DNA of 50,334 bases from Acidimicrobiaceae bacterium (GTDB lineage: Bacteria; Actinomycetota; Acidimicrobiia; Acidimicrobiales; RAAP-2), in NCBI GenBank assembly GCA_003153575.1, contig PLZW01000022.1:30573-80906 (forward strand). Direction: 5' to 3'. Each line of letters opens with the position of its first letter. Position 1 is the stretch's first letter. Below the pieces are notes generated by a model. It did no database searches. It was not told the DNA's origin and worked only from the letters and a program-made list of their open reading frames with translations. Of the stretch, positions 42,474 to 50,334 are shown one piece after another. The position numbers were made by a program, and so were the translations under genes.

Positions 42474-43367
42474 TCAACCGGCCAGGAACGCCAGGATGTG
42501 CCCATTGACCTCGTCGGGCCTCTCCAGCTGGAGGAAGTGACCGGCACCCTCGACCACGACGAGCTCGGAGCCCGGCGCCAGATGATCGGTGACCGGCCCG
42601 ATGACCTCGACGCCCATGCAGCCGTCGTCGGCCCCGTGCAGGTAGAGGGTCGGCTGGGGCCCGACGGACTCGCCGGCGGCCTGGGCGGCCGCCGCCGCCG
42701 GGTCGTCGGACGGTCCGGCGAACATGGCCCGGTAGTAGCCGACAGCGGCGGAGAGGTTGGCTTCGGCGCCGATCGATACCTTGACCCGGGCGACGTCCCA
42801 GGAGCCGTCGTACCCCGGTGACCAGTCGGCCCACAGCTTGTCGAGGAACGCGTGGTCCTCGAGGCCGACGGCCATCTCGGCGAGCGGGGTCTGGAACAGG
42901 AAGACGTACCAGCTGCGGCGGAGCTGGGCGTAGGCGAAGAACCCGAAGCCGAGCGAGGCGGGCGGCGGGACCGCCAGCGTGACCGCCCGCCGCCATCGCT
43001 CGGGCGCGTGGGCGGCTGCCGGGTAAGTCATCAGGCCGCCCCAGTCGTGCCCGATGATGACGGCGTCGTCCCCGCCGCCCAGCGCCTCGTGCAAGGCGCA
43101 GGCGTCGAGGGCCAGGGTTCCGGTGTCGTAGCGCCCGTCGGCGGGTACCGCGGTGGGTGCATAGCCACGGAGGAAGGGGGCGACCGCGTGGTAGCCGGCG
43201 TCGGCCAGGACGGGGAGCAGATGGCGCCAGGTGTGGGCGGTGTCGGGGAACCCGTGCAGGCACAGAGCGAGCGGCCCGTCGGCGGGGCCCGCCTCCAAGC
43301 AGGCGAAATCGAGGCCGTTGGCTCGCACGGTCCTGGTGGCGGCGTCGGTGTGCGTGGGTCGGTCCAT
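42474..43367 (-). CDS. Alpha/beta hydrolase, epoxide hydrolase-like
   Basis: A 297-residue protein of the epoxide hydrolase/haloalkane dehalogenase subfamily. The oxyanion motif is LHGFPDTAHTWRHLLP and the nucleophile is Asp in GHDWGGLMTY. A cap domain spans about residues 135-210, rich in Trp and Phe (SWYVFLFQTP). The acid is in LHGADDGCMG and the catalytic His in GAGHFLQLERPDEV. It probably opens an epoxide or cleaves a C-X or ester bond; the substrate is unknown. ATG 43367 is leaderless (TACCCT). It is convergent with the previous hydrolase gene (7 nt apart). Confidence 0.9.
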   Translation of the reverse strand: MDRPTHTDAATRTVRANGLDFACLEAGPADGPLALCLHGFPDTAHTWRHLLPVLADAGYHAVAPFLRGYAPTAVPADGRYDTGTLALDACALHEALGGGDDAVIIGHDWGGLMTYPAAAHAPERWRRAVTLAVPPPASLGFGFFAYAQLRRSWYVFLFQTPLAEMAVGLEDHAFLDKLWADWSPGYDGSWDVARVKVSIGAEANLSAAVGYYRAMFAGPSDDPAAAAAQAAGESVGPQPTLYLHGADDGCMGVEVIGPVTDHLAPGSELVVVEGAGHFLQLERPDEVNGHILAFLAG

Positions 43368-43373
43368 CGCCGG

Positions 43374-43379
43374 AGGGTA
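43374..43379 (-). promoter_or_regulatory. -10 element, leaderless epoxide hydrolase-like gene
   Basis: TACCCT on the minus strand ends 6 nt before ATG 43367. It lies back to back with the promoter at 43407; only 54 nt separate the two start codons. Confidence 0.55.
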
Positions 43380-43406
43380 GCGCTACGGATCCACCGCCGT
43401 GGCGGC

Positions 43407-43412
43407 TAGCCT
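43407..43412 (+). promoter_or_regulatory. -10 element, leaderless metallo-beta-lactamase-fold gene
   Basis: TAGCCT ends 9 nt before GTG 43422. Together with the minus-strand TACCCT it forms a compact divergent promoter. Confidence 0.45.
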
Positions 43413-43421
43413 CCTTCTCCT

Positions 43422-44279
43422 GTGCGCATCACCTACTTCGGCGTCCGGGGCTCGTGCCCGTGCTCGTCCGACCAGCAGCGCCGGTACGGGGGGAACACCT
43501 CCTGCGTCCTGGTGGAAGTGGCTGGCGAGCCGCCCCTGATCCTCGACATGGGGACCGGACTGCGCGCCCTCGGCCACCACCTGGTCGCCGACCTGGTCCC
43601 GACGGGCAGGCCGATGCGGGGCAACTGCCTGCTGACGCACCTCCACTACGACCACATCCTCGGCACACCATTCTTCCCCCCTATGCGCGACCCGGGGGCG
43701 CTGCTCGAGATCTACGGCCCGTCGCAGGCCGACGCCTCCCTCCAGGTGACGATGGCCAGCATGGTCAAACCGCCGTTCTTCCCCGTCCACATGTCCGACT
43801 TCCGTGGCGAGCTTCGCTACCACGACCTGAAGGGGAACGACGGGTTCCAGCTCGGCGGCATATCGGTCAAGGTCCGCACGATCCCCCACATCGGCAACAC
43901 CCTCGGCTTCCGCCTCGAAGTGGACGGCGCCATCGTGGCGTACCTGCCCGACCACCAGGCGCCCGTCGACCGGGCGACAGTGTCCCCCGAAGTCCTGGAG
44001 CTGTGCGAAGGGGCCGACCTCATGATCCACGACGCCCAGTACACCGAGGAAGAGTTCGTCGAGCTCTTCGACTGGGGCCATTCGACGCCCGCCTACGCCG
44101 TGCACATCGCCACCGAGGCCGGGGTCCGGCGCCTCGACATGTTCCACCACGATCCCGGACACACCGACCGGCAGATCGACGCGATGCTGCGGGCCGCCCG
44201 CCAGGTTGCCCAGGCCACCGGCAAGGTAGAGGTGAACGCGGCCAAGGAGGGCGCCACCTTCGAGCTGAGGAAGCGGTGA
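43422..44279 (+). CDS. Metallo-beta-lactamase-fold hydrolase (PhnP/RNase Z-like group)
   Basis: A 285-residue metal-dependent hydrolase. H73-x-H75-x-D77-H78 (THLHYDH) binds the metals. Further ligands are expected in IPHIGNT, IHDAQYTEEEF and the final FHHDPGH. The N-terminus ITYFGVRGSCPCS resembles PhnP-like and cyclic-nucleotide phosphodiesterase-like proteins. Relatives cleave phosphodiesters, but the substrate here is not predictable. The GTG start is leaderless. The end overlaps the flavin reductase gene by GTGA, so the two are translated together. Confidence 0.87.
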   Translation: MRITYFGVRGSCPCSSDQQRRYGGNTSCVLVEVAGEPPLILDMGTGLRALGHHLVADLVPTGRPMRGNCLLTHLHYDHILGTPFFPPMRDPGALLEIYGPSQADASLQVTMASMVKPPFFPVHMSDFRGELRYHDLKGNDGFQLGGISVKVRTIPHIGNTLGFRLEVDGAIVAYLPDHQAPVDRATVSPEVLELCEGADLMIHDAQYTEEEFVELFDWGHSTPAYAVHIATEAGVRRLDMFHHDPGHTDRQIDAMLRAARQVAQATGKVEVNAAKEGATFELRKR

Positions 44280-44800
44280 CCGCGGGGACCGACCGCCCGG
44301 TGCCGCCGTTCGACACCGCCCGGTTCAAGGACGCCATGGGCATGTTCACCACCGGGGTGACCATCGTGGCCGGCATCGACGACGGGCAGCCGGTGGGCTT
44401 CACATGTCAGAGCTTCCTCTCGCTCTCGATCGACCCGCCCTACGTGGCCGTGGCGCCGGCCCGGACATCCACCAGCTGGCCGCGCATCGCCCGTTCTGGC
44501 AGCTTCTGCGTCAACGTGCTGACCGAGATGCAGGAGGGACTGGGCCGCGGCTTCGCCGTGTCGGGCGGATCCAAGTTCGACAGTGTGGACTGGCACCCGG
44601 CGCCGGGCACCGGATCTCCGGTCATCGCGGGAAGCCTGGCCTGGGTGGACTGCCGGGTCGAGCTGGTCCACGACGCCGGGGACCACGAGCTCATCCTGGG
44701 CCGGGTGCTCGACCTCGGGGTCGGCGAGGGCACCCCCCTGCTCTTCTTCCACAGCCGCTTCGCTACTGTGGCCCACGACCCAGCGCCGGACGAGAGGTAG
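44276..44800 (+). CDS. Flavin reductase-like, FMN-binding split-barrel protein
   Basis: A 174-residue protein of the flavin reductase domain family that reduces FMN or FAD with NAD(P)H, often for a partner monooxygenase. DAMGMFTTGVTIVAG, GFTCQSFLSLSIDPPYVAVA (flavin-binding core), SGSFCVNVLTE and the later HELILGRVLDL are typical. GTG 44276 overlaps the upstream hydrolase stop. No monooxygenase gene is adjacent, so its flavin user is unknown. It lies 5 nt before the RmlC-like gene, making a probable operon from 43422 to 46183. Confidence 0.9.
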   Translation: MTAGTDRPVPPFDTARFKDAMGMFTTGVTIVAGIDDGQPVGFTCQSFLSLSIDPPYVAVAPARTSTSWPRIARSGSFCVNVLTEMQEGLGRGFAVSGGSKFDSVDWHPAPGTGSPVIAGSLAWVDCRVELVHDAGDHELILGRVLDLGVGEGTPLLFFHSRFATVAHDPAPDER

Positions 44801-44805
44801 CAGAC

Positions 44806-45357
44806 ATGCCGAAGATCATCGAGTCCGAGGTGATTCAGGACGTCATCGTGGTGGAGCCCGAAGCCCACGGCGACGAACGCGGACGATTCGTGGAGACCTA
44901 CCGTCGCAGCTGGTTCCCGCTGGGGCGCGAGATGATCCAGGGGAACCGCTCGACCAAGCAGGCCGGTGCCGTCGTCGGACTCCACTACCACCTGCACCAG
45001 TCGGACTACTGGTACGTGCTGGCCGGCACCGCCCGGGTCGTCCTCCACGACCTCCGCCAGGGGTCGCCCACCGAAGGCGCCACGCTGTCCCTCGACCTCT
45101 CCGGCGACCACGACCGCGGCCTGTTCATCCCGCCCGGTGTGGCCCACGGGTTCGCCTCGCTCACCGACCTGACGCTCTGGTATCTCGTCGACGGGTACTA
45201 CAACCCCGAGGACGAGTTGGGCGTGGCCTGGGACGACCCGGCCATCCACGGCGACTGGGGCGTCGCCGACCCGGTGCTCTCCGGCCGCGACCAGGTCAAC
45301 CCCTTGCGCAGCGAGATCCCGTCGGGACGTCAGCCCTACCTCGGCCTCCGGACCTGA
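44806..45357 (+). CDS. dTDP-4-dehydrorhamnose 3,5-epimerase family cupin (RmlC-like)
   Basis: A 183-residue cupin. RmlC converts dTDP-4-keto-6-deoxyglucose to the L-rhamno form. Motifs: DERGRFVETYRRSWF, GLHYHLHQSDYWYVLAG with the catalytic His, VVLHDLRQGSPT, and FIPPGVAHGFASL followed by YYNPEDELGVAWDDP, in which the tyrosine/aspartate of the family sit. In RmlC the first motif usually reads RGLHYQ; here HYH is different. No other rml gene is near, so another sugar-nucleotide or small-molecule isomerase role is possible. ATG 44806 has GAGAGG upstream. Confidence 0.82.
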   Translation: MPKIIESEVIQDVIVVEPEAHGDERGRFVETYRRSWFPLGREMIQGNRSTKQAGAVVGLHYHLHQSDYWYVLAGTARVVLHDLRQGSPTEGATLSLDLSGDHDRGLFIPPGVAHGFASLTDLTLWYLVDGYYNPEDELGVAWDDPAIHGDWGVADPVLSGRDQVNPLRSEIPSGRQPYLGLRT

Positions 45358-45368
45358 GCCGACTCAGG
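45353..45368 (+). other. Inverted repeat covering the RmlC stop and SDR ribosome site
   Basis: CCTGAG and CTCAGG pair perfectly (6 bp, 4-nt loop), contain the RmlC-like stop codon and end 2 nt before the SDR ATG. The structure would hide the region where ribosomes bind, unless unfolded by ribosomes finishing the upstream gene. Confidence 0.4.
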
Positions 45369-45370
45369 AC

Positions 45371-46183
45371 ATGACCGACAACCCGTCGCCCGCCGCATCC
45401 GCACACCCGTCGACCGGCCGCCTCGGAGACCCGGGGACCGGGGTCCTCGTGACGGGCGGCGGCTCGGGCATCGGCCGCGCCACCGCGCTGGCCCTGGCTG
45501 ACGTGGGGAGGCCGGTGGCCGTGTGGGACATCGACAGCGCCGGCGCCGACGAGACGGTTGCCGCCTGCCGGGCACGCGGGGTCGTCGCCCACGCCGCCAG
45601 CGTTGACGTGGCCGACTCGGCGGCCATCGCGGACGCAGTCGCGGCCGCGGTGGATGCACTCGGCTCGCTCGGAGGGTTCGTCCACGCCGCCGGTGTGTCG
45701 GGGGCGGCCACAGTGGACGACATCGACGACGCCATCTGGGACGCCACGCTCAACGTCAACCTGCGGGCCGCCGCCATCATCAGCCGGCACCTCCTCCCGC
45801 CGTTCCGATCCGCCGGCCCCGGGTCTGCGGTGGTCCTGATCTCCTCGATCGAGGGGCTGTTCGGGAGCACCATGCTGACGGCCTACTGCGCCTCGAAGGG
45901 AGGCGTGCTCGGGGTGATGCGCTCACTCGCCCAACGCTTCGCCGTCGAGGGCTTCCGTGTCAATGCCGTCTGCCCGGGCGCGGTGGTCACCCCCATGCTC
46001 GAGCCCGCCTTCGCACTGCCGGGGTTCCGGGAACAGCTCGAGGAGCGCACCCCGCTGCAGCGGGTGGCCACCGCCGACGAGATCGCCCGACCGATCCGGT
46101 TCCTGCTGTCCTCCGAGGCCTCCTTCATCACCGGGGCCCACCTGACCGTCGACGGCGGGCTCACCGCGGTCACGGCCATCTAG
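45371..46183 (+). CDS. Short-chain dehydrogenase/reductase
   Basis: A 270-residue classical SDR. VTGGGSGIGRATALALAD (about 27-44) binds the cofactor; WDID at the second strand favours NAD. HAAGVSGAA, SSIEGLFGSTMLTAYCASKGG (catalytic S, Y and K) and VCPGAVVTPML follow, and the C-terminus FITGAHLTVDGGL is normal. The first 25 residues are an extra polar tail. ATG 45371 has no good ribosome site, and a hairpin lies just before it, so translation is probably coupled to the upstream RmlC-like gene. The substrate is unknown. Confidence 0.9.
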   Translation: MTDNPSPAASAHPSTGRLGDPGTGVLVTGGGSGIGRATALALADVGRPVAVWDIDSAGADETVAACRARGVVAHAASVDVADSAAIADAVAAAVDALGSLGGFVHAAGVSGAATVDDIDDAIWDATLNVNLRAAAIISRHLLPPFRSAGPGSAVVLISSIEGLFGSTMLTAYCASKGGVLGVMRSLAQRFAVEGFRVNAVCPGAVVTPMLEPAFALPGFREQLEERTPLQRVATADEIARPIRFLLSSEASFITGAHLTVDGGLTAVTAI

Positions 46184-46206
46184 GGGCCCGACCTAGGGGC
46201 CCGACC
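46181..46206 (+). repeat. 13-bp tandem duplication at the SDR stop codon
   Basis: TAGGGGCCCGACC occurs twice in tandem (46181-46193 and 46194-46206). The first copy contains the TAG stop, the second would add a spare in-frame-independent stop. Probably slippage. Confidence 0.8.
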
Positions 46207-46284
46207 AGGGACGACGCCGTGCCCGCCGCCGCCCCGGGGCGTGCCCGGGGTCGCCCCGCTAGGCGGCGGAGGACCGATTCGGGG

Positions 46285-46290
46285 TTGAAT
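46285..46290 (+). promoter_or_regulatory. -10-like element of the membrane protein gene
   Basis: TTGAAT ends 7 nt before ATG 46298. It lacks the A at the second position, like the TTGAGT boxes of the propeller genes, so confidence is low. Confidence 0.3.
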
Positions 46291-46297
46291 AGACCGG

Positions 46298-47290
46298 ATG
46301 TGGACCGTCGCCTTCGTCGTCGTCGTGCTGGTGGTGGTGGTCGTGGCCGTCGCCCTCGTCCGTCGGCCCCGGGGCAGCGACAGCCATTCGGTGCGCAACT
46401 ACAACCAGGCTCTCGGCACTCTCGAGCACCTCTCGGAACGCGTCGGGCCACCCATCGTGCGCCCGATCCGGGTCGTACCGACGAATCGAGCGGGAGGCGC
46501 CCCGGAACGCGTGGTCCCGCCGGTGCCGGTGCGGGGGACGGACGAATTCCCCGACCCTGACGCCCCGATCGTCTTCGACGACGCCCGTCCTGTCGAGCGG
46601 GGGAGGCCCGGCGGCGAGCCGACGACGCCCGCCCGCGCCGATCGGGCCCAGCGGATTGCCCTCGACTCCATGAACCACCGGCGTCGCCCGGGCACCGGCA
46701 TCCTGGTGGCGATCGTGGTGCTGATCCTGTTCGGAGTCCTCGCCGTGGTGGGCAGCCACAAGTCGCGCCCTCCGTCCCACGTCACGACGACGACCCGGCA
46801 GTCCCATTCGGGTGGTGCTACGACCACCACCAAGCCCAAGCCGACCCCCACCACCCGACCGACGCCGACCACGCTGCCCGTTCAGTTCGTGGCGACCACG
46901 ACATCGTCCACCGGGACCTCGGCCACCTACACCATCCCCCACACCAGCTACCAGATCACCGCCACGGGGACGGGCTCGTGCTGGGTCCAGGTCGCCTCGT
47001 CGACGACGGGCGCCACCATCTGGGCCGGTGAGCTCTCGGCCGGGACGGTGCAGAACGTCCAGGCCACCGGTACGACCACCGTGCAGTTCGGGACACCGAC
47101 ACTGACCCTGGAGGTGGACACCATTCCTGTCGTCCTGCCCTCGTCGCTGCGGACGCCGTTCGTCGCCACGTTCACTCCGTCGGCGGCGGCCACGGCGGCG
47201 GCGTCCTCGGCACCGTCCACTTCCACCACGACCACTTCGACCACAGGGACTTCGACCGCGGGGACTTCGGCCACCACCGCTGCCCCTTAG
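46298..47290 (+). CDS. Two-helix membrane protein with Thr-rich linker and DUF4115-like domain
   Basis: A 330-residue protein. Hydrophobic helices lie at residues 2-21 (VAFVVVVLVVVVVAVALV) and about 133-150 (ILVAIVVLILFGVLAVVGS), with a cytoplasmic Arg/Pro-rich segment between. After the second helix comes a Thr/Pro linker. A small beta-domain (about 195-290) with SCWVQVASSTTGATIWAGELSAGTVQNV follows; this resembles DUF4115, the exported C-terminal domain of RodZ-like proteins. The last 40 residues are Ser/Thr-rich low complexity. There is no helix-turn-helix of true RodZ. A role at the cell envelope is likely, the partner unknown. Confidence 0.75.
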   Translation: MWTVAFVVVVLVVVVVAVALVRRPRGSDSHSVRNYNQALGTLEHLSERVGPPIVRPIRVVPTNRAGGAPERVVPPVPVRGTDEFPDPDAPIVFDDARPVERGRPGGEPTTPARADRAQRIALDSMNHRRRPGTGILVAIVVLILFGVLAVVGSHKSRPPSHVTTTTRQSHSGGATTTTKPKPTPTTRPTPTTLPVQFVATTTSSTGTSATYTIPHTSYQITATGTGSCWVQVASSTTGATIWAGELSAGTVQNVQATGTTTVQFGTPTLTLEVDTIPVVLPSSLRTPFVATFTPSAAATAAASSAPSTSTTTTSTTGTSTAGTSATTAAP

Positions 47291-47343
47291 GTCGCTGCCG
47301 GATCGGGTGGTCCAGGACCTGTGGCTCTGTCCGCCCCCGACAT

Positions 47344-49521
47344 TCAGTGGGGACGGACCGGGACGTCGGCCAGTCCGAGCGCGTCGAGGATGAACGCATA
47401 GACGAGGGCCTCGTCCCGCCAAGCGTCGTAGCGCCCGGAAGGGCCACCGTGACCGGCTCCCATTTCGGTCTTCAACAGGACGCGGTTCGCGGGGTTGGCG
47501 GCGCGCAGCTTGGCCACCCACTTGGCCGGCTCCCAGAAGCCCACCCTCGGGTCGGACAGGCCGCCCGTGGCCAGGATGTCCGGGTAGCGGACCGGGCTGC
47601 CGTCGGGGCCCGTGGCCGCCACGTTGTCGTAAGGGGAGTACGACTTCATGACCTCGTAGATGGCCGGGTCCTCGACCGGGTTGCCCCACTCCTCCCATTC
47701 GAGGACGGTGAGGGGCAGGGTCTCGTCGAGGATGGTCGTCAGGCAGTCGACGAACGGCACCTCCGCCACCACGGCCCGGAAGAGGTCCGGGGCCAGGTTG
47801 GCGACCGCCCCCATCAGCAGGCCGCCAGCGCTCCCGCCGCGGGCCACCAACCGGTCGGGGGACGTCCACCCGTCGTCCACCAGGTGACACGCGCAGGCCA
47901 CGAAGTCCGAGAAGGTGTTCGGCTTGGCCGCGAACTTGCCTTCTTCATACCAGTGGCGGCCGAGCTCGCCCCCGCCCCGGACGTGGGCGATGGCGAACAC
48001 GAACCCTCGGTCGAGCAGGCTGAGCCGCAACGAAGAGAACGTGGGGTCCATCGACGCCTCGTAGGAGCCGTATCCGTAGAGGAGGCAGGGAGCGCCAGGG
48101 CCCGGGCCCGGGCCGTCGACCAGGTCGGCGCGGTAGACGAGGGAGAGGGGCACCCGGGTGTCATCCCCGGCCGTGGCCCACCGGCGCTCGGTGCGGTACC
48201 AGGCGGGGTCGAAGTCGCCCAGCACCGGCTGACGCTTCAGGAGGGTGAGACCGCCGGACTCGAGGTCGAGGTCGTAGACCGACCGGGGGGTAGCGAGGGA
48301 GGTGTACCCGTAGCGGAGCACGGAGGCGTCGTACTCCGGGTTGGCCTCGCCCCACACGGTGGACGGCGACTCGGCCTGCTCGACCGGCGTCGACGCCCCG
48401 GTGGCGTGCTCGATCACCCGTATCCGGGTCCCGGCGTCCTCGCGCTCGAAGACGGCCAGGTACCGGTCGAAGGGGTCGACGGCGTCGAGCCGTACCCCGA
48501 TCCGGGCGGGTAGCACCTCGACCCAGTGGTCGCGGCCTGGCGAGTCATCGGGGGCAGCCATCATCCGGAAGTCCTCGGCACCGTCATTGGTGACGATGAG
48601 GAACCGGGCCGGACGCCCGGTGCCAGGATCCCCCCGGTCGTGGTCGACGCTGTATTCGACGCCGTGGCGACGCGGTTCGATCACCGAGAACGCTCCGGTG
48701 GGATCGTCGGCGTCGAGGGCCAGGACCTCCGAGGTGATCTTGGAGTCGAGGCCGCAGAGCACGCACCGGTCGTCCTTGGTCCGGCCGACTCCGAGGTAGA
48801 AGTGGTCGTCCGGCTCCTCGAGCACCAGGACGTCGGTGGACGGGTCGTCTCCCACCCGATGACGCCACAGCTGGTACGGCCGCATGGCCGCGTCGACCCG
48901 CACATAGAACACCGTGGCGTTGTCGTTGGCCCACGCCGCCCCGTAGGAGGTGTCGGCGATCGACTCGTCCGACTCGGTTCCGGACGACAGTTCGCGGAAG
49001 CGCATGGTGTGGCGCTCGCCCCCGGTGGTATCGGTCGAATAGGCGAGCCACCGGTGGTCGGGGCTGACCGAGAAGTTGCCGAGCGAGAAGTAGTCGTGGC
49101 CCTCGGCCAACGCGTTCTCGTCGAGGAGCACCTCCTCGGCGTCCTCGGCGTCCTCGGGGCCCTCGGCCGCCCTCCGGCAGTGGATGCCGTAGCTGCTGCC
49201 CTCGACCGTCCGGCCGTAGTACAGCCACGGGCCCTTCCGGACGGGCACCGACAGGTCCGTCTCCTGGATCCGGGCAACCATCTCGGCGTACAGGGCCTCC
49301 TGGAGCGGCCGGGTCCCGGCCATGACCGCCTCGGTGTAGGCGTTCTCTGCCTCCAGATGGGCGATCACCTCCGGGTCGTCCTTGTCCCGCAGCCAGTACC
49401 AGTCGTCGATGCGCACGTCGCCGTGGGCCTCGAGGGCGACCGGGCGGCGCTCGGCCACCGGGGGCTCTGCGGCCTGGGGCTCGGGACGGTCCGTGGCGGC
49501 GTGGCCGGGGGTGTCGGTCAT
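47344..49521 (-). CDS. ptrB: Oligopeptidase B-like prolyl oligopeptidase (S9A)
   Basis: A 725-residue serine peptidase of family S9. The N-terminus (VALEAHGDVRIDDWYWLRDKDDPEVIAHLEAEN) and a seven-bladed propeller up to about residue 440 precede the hydrolase domain. The nucleophile is S564 in ARGGSAGGLLMG, the acid lies in GGLSDPRVGFWEPAKW, and the His in GAGHGGPSGR. Oligopeptidase B cleaves short peptides after Arg or Lys, and its acidic S1 pocket often shows as in FVDCLTTILDETLPLT. There is no signal peptide. ATG 49521 gives the expected start; the frame continues to 49587 without support. It is divergent from sufB. Confidence 0.92.
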   Translation of the reverse strand: MTDTPGHAATDRPEPQAAEPPVAERRPVALEAHGDVRIDDWYWLRDKDDPEVIAHLEAENAYTEAVMAGTRPLQEALYAEMVARIQETDLSVPVRKGPWLYYGRTVEGSSYGIHCRRAAEGPEDAEDAEEVLLDENALAEGHDYFSLGNFSVSPDHRWLAYSTDTTGGERHTMRFRELSSGTESDESIADTSYGAAWANDNATVFYVRVDAAMRPYQLWRHRVGDDPSTDVLVLEEPDDHFYLGVGRTKDDRCVLCGLDSKITSEVLALDADDPTGAFSVIEPRRHGVEYSVDHDRGDPGTGRPARFLIVTNDGAEDFRMMAAPDDSPGRDHWVEVLPARIGVRLDAVDPFDRYLAVFEREDAGTRIRVIEHATGASTPVEQAESPSTVWGEANPEYDASVLRYGYTSLATPRSVYDLDLESGGLTLLKRQPVLGDFDPAWYRTERRWATAGDDTRVPLSLVYRADLVDGPGPGPGAPCLLYGYGSYEASMDPTFSSLRLSLLDRGFVFAIAHVRGGGELGRHWYEEGKFAAKPNTFSDFVACACHLVDDGWTSPDRLVARGGSAGGLLMGAVANLAPDLFRAVVAEVPFVDCLTTILDETLPLTVLEWEEWGNPVEDPAIYEVMKSYSPYDNVAATGPDGSPVRYPDILATGGLSDPRVGFWEPAKWVAKLRAANPANRVLLKTEMGAGHGGPSGRYDAWRDEALVYAFILDALGLADVPVRPH

Positions 49522-49629
49522 GGGCACACAATGGCACGCGACCCCACCGGGCCCGGGCCGGACACCCGCTGTGGGCTGGGGTTCCACCCGACCCGGGATG
49601 ACCGTGTGATCGGGGTCCCCAGGTTGTTA

Positions 49630-49652
49630 CTATCTAGATAGGGGTAATTACC
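49630..49652. promoter_or_regulatory. Two adjacent AT-rich palindromes in the suf promoter
   Basis: CTATCTAGATAG (49630-49641) and GGTAATTACC (49643-49652) are both perfect palindromes, separated by one base, 25-47 nt before sufB in otherwise GC-rich DNA. This is a likely operator for an iron-sulfur or iron-sensing regulator (SufR or Rrf2 type). Neither matches a consensus I can quote with certainty. Confidence 0.55.
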
Positions 49653-49676
49653 GACCCTTCCCCCTCAGGAGCCACC

Positions 49677-50334
49677 ATGACGTCCACCGATCTCGACCTC
49701 GGAAAGTACAAGCTCGGGTGGTCCGACGCCGAGGACTACGTCTTCAAGCCCAAGAAGGGCCTGTCGGAGGCGATCGTGCGCGAGATGTCGGCCATGAAGA
49801 AGGAGCCCGACTGGATGCGGGACTTCCGGCTCCGGGCGCTGCAGCGCTTCGAGAAGCGCCCGATGGCCGAGTGGTTCGCCGTCAACATGCCGGACCTCGA
49901 CTTCGACGACATCTACTACTACATCAAGCCGACGTCGGGGCAGGTGGAGGACTGGAACGACCTGCCGGACGCCATCAAGAACACCTACGAGAAGCTGGGC
50001 ATCCCCGAGGCCGAGCGCAAGTATCTGGCCGGCGTCACCGCACAGTACGAGTCCGAGGTGGTCTTCCACCGCAACCGCGAGGATCTCGAGGAGCTGGGCA
50101 TCATCTTCTGCGACATGGACACCGCAGTGCGCGAGCACCCGGACCTCGTCCGCAAGTACTTCGGGACCATCATCCCCCCGAACGACAACAAGTTCGCCGC
50201 TCTGAACTCGGCCGTCTGGTCCGGAGGGTCGTTCATCTACGTCCCGCCCGGCGTCGTGGTCGACCAGCCCCTGCAGGCCTACTTCCGGATCAATGCGGAG
50301 AACATGGGCCAGTTCGAGCGCACCCTGATCATCG
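49677..50334 (+). CDS. sufB: Fe-S cluster assembly protein SufB, N-terminal part (partial)
   Basis: SufB is the scaffold subunit of the SufBCD complex that assembles Fe-S clusters. The 219 residues visible begin MTSTDLDLGKYKLGWSDAE and include LSEAIVREMSAMKKEPDWMRDFRLRAL, YYYIKPTSGQVEDWNDLP, YESEVVFHRNREDLEELGIIF, and SGGSFIYVPPGV, all typical. The gene runs past the right edge, so the C-terminal Cys and Asp ligands are not seen. ATG 49677 has CAGGAG upstream. It is the first suf gene here; its regulator is not in the window, but a double palindrome lies just upstream. The neighbour on the left is divergent and unrelated. Confidence 0.95.
   Translation, partial: MTSTDLDLGKYKLGWSDAEDYVFKPKKGLSEAIVREMSAMKKEPDWMRDFRLRALQRFEKRPMAEWFAVNMPDLDFDDIYYYIKPTSGQVEDWNDLPDAIKNTYEKLGIPEAERKYLAGVTAQYESEVVFHRNREDLEELGIIFCDMDTAVREHPDLVRKYFGTIIPPNDNKFAALNSAVWSGGSFIYVPPGVVVDQPLQAYFRINAENMGQFERTLII

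Noticed and set aside
47347-48513. Plus-strand frame of 388 codons opposite the oligopeptidase gene
   Set aside because: It lacks recognisable features and overlaps a certain S9 peptidase gene with intact catalytic residues.

Overview
The window is high-GC, densely coded bacterial chromosome, about 70% G+C by eye. It most resembles an actinobacterium, probably class Acidimicrobiia. This rests on the rho-rpmE-prfA-prmC-tsaC order, GTG/TTG starts with GTGA/ATGA overlaps, a FadA5/EchA19-type steroid gene set with KstR-like palindromes, a short GWWxASDGxWYPPE protein, and [10 protein letters not shown] repeats in exported proteins. No rRNA, tRNA, CRISPR array, insertion sequence or phage gene is visible. 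Both ends cut genes: rho on the left and sufB on the right.

Layout. 1-3.4 kb: translation block (rho, rpmE, prfA, prmC, tsaC). 3.4-7.4 kb: branched-chain amino acid operon leuB-ilvE-cimA, preceded by an apparent attenuation leader (promoter, 16-codon peptide, terminator). 7.5-13.7 kb: mixed genes, namely hypotheticals, a frameshifted acyl-CoA dehydrogenase, an ArsC-like protein, mutM, a sterol-desaturase-type hydroxylase and an FMN reductase. 13.8-24 kb: lipid/steroid catabolism (fadA5-like thiolase, echA19-like hydratase, thioesterase, FadD ligase, SDR) with three KstR-like sites, interrupted by two tandem exported beta-propeller paralogues. 24.5-28.6 kb: a five-gene cassette resembling the maturation half of methylamine utilisation (MauD-like, unknown, MauE-like, Tat-exported Cys-rich MauA-like protein, CcdA-like membrane protein) without a heavy-chain gene. 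28.5-34.3 kb: divergent Lgt, SDR, NlpC/P60 hydrolase, dienelactone hydrolase and a DUF885 protein. 34.4-40.6 kb: genes matching the lower ethylmalonyl-CoA pathway (mcl-, mcd- and mch-like) with a CaiB-type CoA transferase. 40.6-50.3 kb: mutY, two alpha/beta hydrolases, a metallo-beta-lactamase-fold enzyme, flavin reductase, RmlC-like cupin, SDR, a DUF4115-like membrane protein, an S9 oligopeptidase and the start of suf.

How it works together. The cell appears to make isoleucine through citramalate, degrade steroid or fatty-acyl CoAs under a KstR-like repressor, and possibly assimilate acetyl-CoA through methylsuccinyl-, mesaconyl- and methylmalyl-CoA. Many genes appear to be leaderless: a TAnnnT hexamer lies 6-9 nt before the start codon with no Shine-Dalgarno sequence.

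The strongest candidates for undescribed biology are the MauA-like cassette at 24.6-28.6 kb and the leaderless attenuator at 3.36-3.50 kb. No gene-free stretch exceeds about 260 bases. All calls come from reading the sequence and from memory of protein families; no database search was run.
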